Assembly: GCA_018065025.1 (NCBI GenBank)
Contig: JAGHUB010000230.1
Location: 1 to 6,763 of the forward strand
Source of the DNA: Candidatus Equihabitans merdae
GTDB taxonomy: Bacteria > Bacillota > Clostridia > Lachnospirales > Lachnospiraceae
Reading direction: 5' to 3'
DNA length: 6,763 nucleotides
Below are positions 1 through 5,315 of the stretch, piece after piece. Position 1 is the first letter of the stretch, and each line of letters starts with the position of its first letter. The notes below the pieces were generated by a model. It was given only the letters and a program-made list of their open reading frames with translations, was not told where the DNA came from and searched no databases. A program made the translations under genes and the position numbers.

Positions 1-809
1 GTGAAGATAACCAGAGCAACGGCCAGCCAGCCAAGAGCTTCGATGGTCTTCTGATTTTCCCATGTACCACGGATGTAGTTCATAACATAGTACATACCGC
101 CCAGACCTGAGATACCACCGCCGATGCAGGTGGCCAGATATTTGTACTTGGTTACATTAATACCGGCTGCATCAGCTGTGCCGGGATTTTCACCAACGGC
201 ACGAAGGCTAAGACCCGCTTTAGTCTTCTTAAGGAACCACCACAGAATGATAGCTACCACGATAGCTACATATGTCATGAAACCATAGGCGAAAAGCAAA
301 GTACCCAGTGAAACTTTGCCGGTAGCTGCATCCAGTTTAGCTACCAGACCTGTACTGTAGGCACGGAAGATACCGGAAGTCTTCTCAACGGATACCTGGC
401 CGACACCACCGGCCAGCTTGTTCAGAGAACCACCAAAGAAGTTACCAACGCCGGAACCAAGAATGGTGATGGTCAGACCTGTAACATTCTGGTTAGCTCT
501 CAGTGTAATGGTGACGAAGGAGAAAATCAGACCACCCAGAGCTGAAGCCAGGAATGAACAAACCAGACACAGGATGACACAGACCGTGCCGTTTGGGCTG
601 ATACCACGGTTGGCGCAATAAACATTTTCATACATAAATGTAGAGGCCAGACCGGCGATACCGCCAAAGTACATGATACCGGGAACACCAAGGTTCAGGT
701 TACCTGCTTTCTCTGTCAGGATCTCACCTAAGGCACCGAACATGATAACGGTACCGAAGATAATAGCTGAATGGAGCAGGGAAGGAAGTGAAGTTAAGAA
801 TTCAAGCAT
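1..809 (-). CDS. BMP-family ABC transporter permease 2 (NupQ-like), cut by the left edge
   Basis: Second inner-membrane subunit of a nucleoside-type ABC importer (BPD_transp_2 family). The 269 visible codons have no stop and continue past the window edge; family members are roughly 300-320 residues, so perhaps 40-50 are missing. Family landmarks are visible: LGEILTEKAGNLNLG near residues 27-41, the hydrophobic repeats of a polytopic membrane protein, LRAVGENPGTADAAGINV near 202-219, and ALGWLAVALVIF at the visible end. Residue 43 is Pro (GVPGIM) where many homologues have Glu (GIEGMM); I believe the Pro form also occurs in Clostridia, so I read it as a subfamily variant. The ATG at 807-809 overlaps the TGA of the upstream permease by one base (TGATG), and AAGGAGG at 817-823 lies 7 bases upstream. 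It should pair with the 809-1915 permease to form the transmembrane pore. Substrate is inferred from the family only. Confidence 0.93.
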   Translation of the reverse strand, partial: MLEFLTSLPSLLHSAIIFGTVIMFGALGEILTEKAGNLNLGVPGIMYFGGIAGLASTFMYENVYCANRGISPNGTVCVILCLVCSFLASALGGLIFSFVTITLRANQNVTGLTITILGSGVGNFFGGSLNKLAGGVGQVSVEKTSGIFRAYSTGLVAKLDAATGKVSLGTLLFAYGFMTYVAIVVAIILWWFLKKTKAGLSLRAVGENPGTADAAGINVTKYKYLATCIGGGISGLGGMYYVMNYIRGTWENQKTIEALGWLAVALVIF

Positions 810-1915
810 CAGGCCACCTCCTTATTCTTTTTGTTCAAAGCAACCTTATAGTTCAGGAAGAATTCTGCACCCAGGATGCACAGAAGCATGATACCCATGA
901 TGATCTGTGAAGCATATTCATTCAGACCAAAGTCGGAGGCGATCTGTGTAGCGCCCTTGTCCAGGAAGGTCAGAAGGAATGAGATCAGGATCATGTAGAA
1001 GGGATTCATCTTGGCCAACCAGGCTACGATGATGGCGGTGAAACCACGACCACCGGCTGTACTGGTTGAGATAGTATGAGAAACAGCTGATACAGCCAGG
1101 AAACCTGCGAAACCACAGAGGGCACCGGAGATAGCCATGGTTCTCATATAAACATTGGGAACACGGATGCCTGAATACATGGCAGTATTTTCTGAATCAC
1201 CAACAACAGCAACTTCGAAACCCTGTTTTGTTCTCTTCAGATAAATGTATACGAAGGTACAGACCAGTAAGACGATGACTACGGTCCAGGCGAAATCCCC
1301 GTTGTAACCTGGGCTGAACATATTACCGATCCAACCGGCCATGGTTCTCTGGTTGATGACACCAACCGTATTGGAACCGAATGGGTGCTCCCATTTGGAT
1401 ACGCAAAATGAGGTGAGCTGGATAGCGATGTAGTTAAGCATCAGAGTAAACAGTGTCTCATTGGTATTCCATTTGGCCTTGAAGAAACCGGGAATCAGAC
1501 CCCAGATAGCACCGGCTAAAAGTGAAGTGATGATCATGCAGGCGAACAAGAGGACCGGACTCATGGACGGATAGTTGATCATGAAAAATGCTGTGGCAAT
1601 ACCACCTACCAGCATCTGACCTTCAGCGCCGATGTTCCAGAATCTCATCTTGAAGGCACAGGCCAGACCGGCTGCGATACAGGTCAGGATCATGGTGTCA
1701 CGGACGGTGAACCACATTCTGGTACCGGTTCCAAAGGCACCGGCTGCCATGGACTTATAGACCTGGATGGGATTCATTTTAACAATGGCAAAGATGACGA
1801 TACCACTGATCACGAAACCAAGAATAACGGAGATGATGCGAACCAGAAGTTTAAGCTGTAATGTCACGCCATCTCGTTTGGACATGTGCAGGAGAGGTTC
1901 TTTGTTTTTATTCAT
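809..1915 (-). CDS. BMP-family ABC transporter permease 1 (NupP-like)
   Basis: First inner-membrane permease of the nucleoside-type ABC importer, 368 residues, close to the usual 340-370 for this subunit. A short basic cytoplasmic N-terminus is followed by a membrane segment near residues 25-46. The family motif FWNIGAEGQMLVGG starts at residue 92, and VAVVGDSENTAMYSGIRV and RGFTAIIVAWLAKMNP lie in the C-terminal half. The chosen ATG overlaps the TGA of the ATPase gene by four bases (ATGA, 1912-1915), with GGGAGG at 1925-1930 nine bases upstream. An in-frame Met at residue 11 is possible, but the coupling and ribosome binding site favour the first ATG. It ends in a TGA that overlaps the next permease start. 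The gene is intact. The exact nucleoside or other substrate cannot be read from the permease. Confidence 0.95.
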   Translation of the reverse strand: MNKNKEPLLHMSKRDGVTLQLKLLVRIISVILGFVISGIVIFAIVKMNPIQVYKSMAAGAFGTGTRMWFTVRDTMILTCIAAGLACAFKMRFWNIGAEGQMLVGGIATAFFMINYPSMSPVLLFACMIITSLLAGAIWGLIPGFFKAKWNTNETLFTLMLNYIAIQLTSFCVSKWEHPFGSNTVGVINQRTMAGWIGNMFSPGYNGDFAWTVVIVLLVCTFVYIYLKRTKQGFEVAVVGDSENTAMYSGIRVPNVYMRTMAISGALCGFAGFLAVSAVSHTISTSTAGGRGFTAIIVAWLAKMNPFYMILISFLLTFLDKGATQIASDFGLNEYASQIIMGIMLLCILGAEFFLNYKVALNKKNKEVA

Positions 1916-3462
1916 GACTTGCCACCTCCCAACTTAGTCATCATCAGACCTACTTCTTCTTTAGTTGTTGTTCTGGCATCCACAACACCTGAAACCTTGC
2001 CGCCGCAAAGGACTACCAAGCGGTCAGCCAGTTCAAGGAGAACATCCAGATCTTCGCCAACATAGATGACGGCTACGCCCTTCATCTTCTGTTCTGTCAG
2101 CAGGTCATAAATGGTATAAGAAGTGTTGATATCCAGACCACGGACAGCATAGGCTGTCATCAGAAGTCGTGGGCTGCAGGAAATCTCACGGCCTACCAGA
2201 ACCTTCTGAACATTACCACCGGAAAGACGTCTGATGGGAATCTTGTCGATATCCGGTGTGACAACTTCCAGGTCATCAACTATTTTCTGAGACAGGGCCT
2301 TGGGAGTATTTCTGTCCAGCATGGGGCCTTTGCCCTGGCGATATGTCCTAAGCTGAATATTTTCCGTGATAGGCATATTGGCTACCAGGCCCATACCGAA
2401 ACGGTCTTCAGGAACGAAGGAAAGCAGGATGCCCTTGTGGATGATATCCAGAGGATCCATGCCGCTCAGCAGAACATTTTCACCCTTATCATCGATATAA
2501 GTGATACTGCCCTGTTCCAGCTTCTGAATACCGGCGATGGCTTCCAACAGTTCCTTCTGGCCGGAACCGGCGATACCTGCGATACCCAGGATTTCACCGC
2601 CCTTAGCTGTGAAGGAAACATCTTCCAGACGCTTGACACCGTCTTTTCCGCGAACCGTGATGTTGTCAACGATCAGCAGATCTTCTTTATTTTCATATAC
2701 CGGACGATTGATGTTCAGAGAAACTGAACGACCAACCATCATTTCTGTCAGTGACTGCTGTGTAGCATCTTTGGTATCTACGCAGCCTATATATTCACCT
2801 TTACGCAATACGGCAACACGGTCAGATACACTCAGAACCTCGTGCAGCTTATGTGTAATGATGATCAAAGCCTTGCCGTCGGCTTTCATGTTACGCATAA
2901 CGGCGAAAAGCTTGTCGGTTTCCTGAGGAGTTAATACAGCTGTCGGTTCATCCAGGATCAGGATATCTGCACCTCTGTACAGAACCTTAACGATTTCAAC
3001 TGTCTGTTTCTGTGATACTGACATGTCGTAAACCTTCTGATCCGGATCGATATCAAACCCGTAACGGTCTGCGATCTCTCGAATAGCTTTGTGAAGGGAA
3101 GCTTTATTCAGCTTGCCTTTCTCCCCCTCAAGCCCCAAGACGATATTTTCAGCGGCGGTAAATACGTCAACCAGTTTGAAATGCTGGTGGATCATGCCGA
3201 TACCATAGCCGAAAGAGTCCTTGGGTGAAGCGATAGTCGCTTTATCACCATTGATAAAGATCTCACCTTCATCCGGGAAATAGATGCCGCCCAACATGTT
3301 CATCAGTGTGGTCTTGCCGGAACCATTTTCACCAAGCAGTGAAAGGATCTCGCCGGACTTCAGATCCAGATTGACATTTTTATTGGCGACGACCTGTCCG
3401 AAACGTTTGGTGATGTTTTTCATTTGGATGGCGTACTGTGACTTATTCTCCAAAAAAATCAT
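1912..3462 (-). CDS. BMP-family ABC transporter double ATPase (NupO-like)
   Basis: Cytoplasmic ATPase with two fused nucleotide-binding domains, 516 residues from the first ATG, normal for the NupO/RbsA-like class. Domain 1 (about residues 11-250) has Walker A GENGSGKT (44-51), Q-loop Gln in HQH (92-94), signature MSVSQKQ (147-153), Walker B ILILDE (167-172) and switch His204. Domain 2 (about 260-510) is degenerate: GIAGSGQKE (296-304) replaces Walker A, LSGGNVQK (413-420) is kept, but TAYAVRGLD (436-444) stands where DEPTxGLD is expected, and VGEDLD replaces the switch His. Such asymmetry is usual in this family, so domain 1 probably carries out most hydrolysis. The likely true start is the TTG at 3451-3453 (codon 4): AAGGGGG at 3463-3469 directly abuts the ATG but lies 9 bases from the TTG. 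The gene overlaps the next permease by four bases. A terminator-like hairpin separates it from the binding-protein gene. Confidence 0.95.
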   Translation of the reverse strand: MIFLENKSQYAIQMKNITKRFGQVVANKNVNLDLKSGEILSLLGENGSGKTTLMNMLGGIYFPDEGEIFINGDKATIASPKDSFGYGIGMIHQHFKLVDVFTAAENIVLGLEGEKGKLNKASLHKAIREIADRYGFDIDPDQKVYDMSVSQKQTVEIVKVLYRGADILILDEPTAVLTPQETDKLFAVMRNMKADGKALIIITHKLHEVLSVSDRVAVLRKGEYIGCVDTKDATQQSLTEMMVGRSVSLNINRPVYENKEDLLIVDNITVRGKDGVKRLEDVSFTAKGGEILGIAGIAGSGQKELLEAIAGIQKLEQGSITYIDDKGENVLLSGMDPLDIIHKGILLSFVPEDRFGMGLVANMPITENIQLRTYRQGKGPMLDRNTPKALSQKIVDDLEVVTPDIDKIPIRRLSGGNVQKVLVGREISCSPRLLMTAYAVRGLDINTSYTIYDLLTEQKMKGVAVIYVGEDLDVLLELADRLVVLCGGKVSGVVDARTTTKEEVGLMMTKLGGGKS

Positions 3463-3469
3463 CCCCCTT
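3463..3469 (-). promoter_or_regulatory. Ribosome binding site deciding the ATPase start
   Basis: AAGGGGG on the minus strand touches the ATG at 3460-3462 with no spacer, which would be non-functional for that codon. It lies 9 bases from the in-frame TTG at 3451-3453, giving a protein starting MENKSQYAIQ. I therefore favour the TTG start; the difference is three residues. Confidence 0.55.
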
Positions 3470-3476
3470 GTCTTTT

Positions 3477-3510
3477 AAAGAAAGAAGGGGCCTGTTATCC
3501 AAGCCCCTTC
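3477..3510 (-). terminator. Intrinsic terminator or attenuator between binding-protein and ATPase genes
   Basis: A perfect 8-bp stem, GAAGGGGC (3484-3491) with GCCCCTTC (3503-3510), encloses an 11-base loop. Read on the minus strand it is followed by TTTCTTT (3483-3477), a slightly interrupted U-tract, and then by the ATPase ribosome binding site. The position between a binding-protein gene and the rest of an ABC operon suggests partial termination, giving more binding protein than membrane subunits. That role is an inference from layout; the hairpin itself is directly visible. Confidence 0.75.
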
Positions 3511-3591
3511 CTAATGAGAAGCCTATGCTTCAACGTGCTGCTTTATGTATAGGATTATGTGTGGGATTATTTGTGCAAAAATTTTTCAAAT

Positions 3592-3606
3592 ACCTGATGA
3601 CCAGGT
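3592..3606 (-). other. Short hairpin just after the binding-protein stop codon
   Basis: ACCTG (3592-3596) and CAGGT (3602-3606) form a 5-bp stem with a 5-base loop, three bases beyond the TAA at 3610-3612. On the minus strand an AT-rich run containing AAAAATTTTT follows after a few bases. It could protect the 3' end of a processed transcript or act as a weak terminator, but the stem is too short for a firm call. Confidence 0.25.
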
Positions 3607-3912
3607 CACTTAGTTAAGTTCGGTGATGCCGTCAATTCTAAGCTGGAAGGAGGGAGCTGACTGATAGAAGGATTCAAGATATTCACCATCCTGAATAGCT
3701 TCGTCACAATCCGGTGTCCAGTCGCCGTCAGAGTCAGTTGCAAATGCTGATGTAACTTCTTCGCCGCCTACTGTGAACTTAGAGGTATCAAATACCTTAA
3801 TGTTGCCAAGAACGATATCGGAGATGGTGTCATCAACGAATTCCTTTGTGCCTTCTGCGCAGCTGGAACCAAGTTCTGTGATAGCAACAGCATTTTCAGA
3901 GAAGCCTTCTGC

Positions 3913-3915
3913 TCA
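3913..3915 (-). other. In-frame TGA, codon 327 of the binding-protein gene
   Basis: The minus-strand codon TGA lies between DTN and AEGFSENAVAITELG. BMP-family proteins usually have Trp here, so the parent codon was probably TGG (one G-to-A transition). Trp is written TGG elsewhere in the same gene, for example in NSWFN, NEWGV and GDWTP. Confidence 0.85.
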
Positions 3916-4113
3916 GTTTGTATCAATGGCTTCACCATTCATAGCTGCGCCAAGTGCGTATGTATAATAGACGCCCCATTCATTTGTGGGAGATGTGAGA
4001 GATGCGGTGGGAGCTACTGACAGCATGTCAACGTTGTAACCTACACTGTAAACTGTTGTGCCGGCATTCAGTTTTTCTTCGCAAGCTGAGGGAGCGCCGG
4101 TGGAGTCAGCGTG

Positions 4114-4116
4114 CTA
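4114..4116 (-). other. In-frame TAG, codon 260 of the binding-protein gene
   Basis: The minus-strand codon TAG lies between GCIIIG and HADSTGAPSAC. The family consensus at this binding-cleft segment is G-Q-H-A-D, so the parent codon was probably CAG (one C-to-T transition). No gene visible in this window uses TAG as its terminal stop. Confidence 0.88.
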
Positions 4117-5047
4117 ACCGATGATGATGCAGCCTCTGTCGATCAGGGCCAGAGCGGCTTCATTTTCAGCGGTGATGTTGAACCAGGAGTTGGTGTACTG
4201 AACATCCATGACAACATTTTCATAAACAGATTTGATACCAAGGTAGAATGCGGTGTAACCGGAAACTACTTCTGCGTAGGGATAAGCACCTACATAACCG
4301 ATCTTGACGTTGCCGTCAGCATCTTTGTTATTTGCACCGATCTGACCGGCTTCATCCAGTTCTCTAAGTTTCAGGCCGGCTACCAGACCGCCGATATAAC
4401 GAGCTTCATAGATCTTTGTGAAGGCGTTCTTGAAATTGGGGAGACCTGATGCCTTGGCTGTGTCACCTGTCATAGCAACGATCTGAACTTCCGGATGTTC
4501 CATAGCGGCCTGTTCAGCGAAGCTCTGGTGACCATAGGAGTTTGTGATAACCAGCTGGGCACCACTTTCAATACAGTCAACGATGGCATCCTTACATGTT
4601 TCATCTTCAGGAATGGAGTATTTCCAGATGACACTGTCACTTGGGAGACCAAGGGCTTCTACAGCCTGTTCGATGCCCATGATGTGGGCGTATGTATAAC
4701 CTTCATTTTCATCGCCGATCAGGACGACACCAACTTTAGATTCGCCTTCTGCGGGTTTCTCAACTTCTGCCTCCGCTGTCTCTTCGGGAGTACTAGAAGC
4801 CGGTGCCTCTGCCTCAGGTGCAGCTCCACAACCGGCCAGCAGACTACATGCCATCAATGTTGCTGTTACTAATGCTAAAACTTTTTTCTTCATGCTACAT
4901 ACCTTTCCTTTCCCGATTGATACTTCCGGCGATCGGATGGATTCTCCCTAAAAAACTTTGTTAGCTATTTCCGACGGACAGGTTTTTCTCTGAGCTGAAT
5001 TCCATCATTTTCGTCAAAAGTAAACAATGATTCTTAAATTGTTGATG

Positions 5048-5076
5048 ATTTTAACAGTAATTTCCACCAAATTCAA
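5048..5076 (-). promoter_or_regulatory. Candidate promoter of the nucleoside importer operon
   Basis: On the minus strand, -35 TTGAAT (5071-5076) and -10 TAAAAT (5048-5053) are separated by exactly 17 bases, and TGT just before the -10 makes it an extended -10. The start would be near 5041, giving a leader of about 147 bases before the binding-protein ATG. A second perfect -10 hexamer, TATAAT, lies at 5158-5163 on the same strand but lacks a good -35. Confidence 0.6.
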
Positions 5077-5093
5077 GAATATTTTTAGAAAAC

Positions 5094-5113
5094 TTTCGAA
5101 ATTTTACGAAATT
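5094..5113. repeat. TTTCGAAA palindrome with CGAAATT direct repeat
   Basis: TTTCGAAA (5094-5101) is a perfect 8-base palindrome, and CGAAATT occurs twice 10 bases apart (5097-5103 and 5107-5113), one helical turn. It lies about 20 bases upstream of the -35 of the leftward promoter. In such AT-rich DNA chance is a real alternative. Confidence 0.3.
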
Positions 5114-5117
5114 GATA

Positions 5118-5152
5118 AAATACAAAAATTTTTATATTTAAGTTTTGTATTT
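5118..5152. repeat. 10-bp perfect inverted repeat, 15-base loop
   Basis: AAATACAAAA (5118-5127) is the exact reverse complement of TTTTGTATTT (5143-5152). The arms are AT-only except for one C:G pair, so an RNA hairpin would be weak. It sits between the two minus-strand -10 candidates and could be a protein site or a structure at the start of a longer leader transcript. Confidence 0.5.
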
Positions 5153-5153
5153 C

Positions 5154-5225
5154 ATCGATTATAGTGTGGGAATTTTGCAGTTTTTGCGAAATAATCGATT
5201 ATTTGTCAGACAGCTTATCGATAAT
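5154..5225. promoter_or_regulatory. Cluster of three ATCGAT-centred operator-like palindromes
   Basis: ATCGAT occurs at 5154-5159, 5194-5199 and 5217-5222. The middle copy is the core of a perfect 16-base palindrome (5189-5204, AAATAATCGATTATTT), the third of a 10-base palindrome TTATCGATAA (5215-5224), and the first of a half-matching ATCGATTAT. Palindromes with a central CG are typical of LacI-family operators, so a regulator of that type is a reasonable inference. The first copy overlaps a minus-strand TATAAT and the third lies about 30 bases upstream of the rightward -10. No regulator gene is visible in the window. Confidence 0.5.
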
Positions 5226-5251
5226 CAATCGCCAAAATATTCCATCAATTA

Positions 5252-5260
5252 TGCTATACT
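5252..5260 (+). promoter_or_regulatory. Extended -10 promoter of the MFS gene
   Basis: TGCTATACT combines the TGn extension (5252-5254) with -10 TATACT (5255-5260). No good -35 is present at 17 bases (CCAAAA), which an extended -10 can tolerate. The expected start is near 5267, giving a leader of about 50 bases before the ATG at 5316. Confidence 0.6.
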
Positions 5261-5263
5261 TAG

Positions 5264-5277
5264 TGAAATCGCTTTGA
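5264..5277 (+). promoter_or_regulatory. CcpA cre-like site over the MFS transcription start
   Basis: TGAAATCGCTTTGA matches the catabolite-responsive element consensus TGWAANCGNTNWCA at all constrained positions except one (G for C near the end). It begins four bases after the -10, overlapping the expected start, a position that would repress. The match is by eye and a chance occurrence is possible. Confidence 0.4.
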
Positions 5278-5315
5278 TTTTTATAACTAATTTACTTGCT
5301 TAAAAAGGTATTTTT

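Larger units (their letters stand above)
3610..4893 (-). pseudogene. BMP-family substrate-binding lipoprotein (BmpA/PnrA/NupN-like) interrupted by two in-frame stops
   Basis: Extracellular nucleoside-type binding protein of the ABC importer, 427 codons to the final TAA. The N-terminus is a lipoprotein signal (MKKK, hydrophobic core, lipobox LAGC at 19-22, lipidated Cys22), then an acidic Ala/Glu/Pro linker (23-52) and the BMP domain from about 53 (KVGVVLIGDENEGYTY). Conserved blocks include ITNSYGHQ (116-123), EARYIGGLVAGL (163-174), IGYVGAYPYAEVVSGY (198-213) and NSWFNITAE (235-243). Codon 260 is TAG (4114-4116) inside GCIIIG-stop-HADSTGAPSAC, where homologues have Gln. Codon 327 is TGA (3913-3915) inside DTN-stop-AEGF, where homologues have Trp. 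The frame continues without indels as good BMP sequence, ending SAPSFQLRIDGITELN. The first stop alone would yield 259 residues lacking the C-terminal part of the binding fold. The start is supported by GGAAAGG at 4902-4908, 8 bases upstream. It could be a young pseudogene, contain sequence errors, or be read through; homology is clear, functional status is not. Confidence 0.88.
4894..5315. other. Divergent intergenic region, AT-rich, regulatory
   Basis: This 422-base stretch separates the leftward importer operon from the rightward MFS gene and has no convincing coding frame. It contains a candidate promoter on each strand, several CG-centred palindromes, a 10-bp inverted repeat and a cre-like site, listed separately. 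The 5' leader of the binding-protein gene (about 147 bases from the favoured promoter) does not match the conserved core of a purine riboswitch or another class I recognise. Confidence 0.8.

Noticed and set aside
682..690. Pro in LNLGVPGIM of permease 2 as a damaging substitution of a conserved Glu.
   Set aside because: The surrounding motif is intact and I believe the Pro form occurs in Clostridia homologues, so it is more likely a subfamily variant than a lesion.
2436..2460. Degenerate second ATPase domain as a sign of inactivation.
   Set aside because: Loss of Walker A, catalytic Glu and switch His in the C-terminal domain is usual for BMP- and ribose-type fused ATPases, and the first domain has all its motifs.
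3541..3575. Repeated GGATTAT units in the gap between binding-protein and ATPase genes.
   Set aside because: Only two short copies are present, with no periodic array or link to a known element.
3913..3915. TGA codon as a general Trp codon (alternative genetic code).
   Set aside because: The neighbouring ATPase and first permease genes end at TGA with typical stop-start overlaps, and reading through them gives immediate nonsense. Trp is written TGG throughout the window.
3880..3915. TGA as selenocysteine with a downstream SECIS element.
   Set aside because: Homologues have Trp here, not Cys or Sec. The downstream bases contain only a tight AGAAG/CTTCT inverted repeat with a one-base centre, which cannot form a SECIS-like hairpin.
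4111..4449. Plus-strand open frame of about 112 codons opposite the binding-protein gene.
   Set aside because: It is antisense to clear BMP-family coding sequence and shows no family resemblance. The same applies to the other antisense frames, including those at 418-621, 673-891, 2437-2926, 4495-4872 and 5919-6263.
4894..5060. Purine (guanine/adenine/2'-deoxyguanosine) riboswitch upstream of the importer.
   Set aside because: The conserved junction and loop elements of that class were not found on the minus strand.
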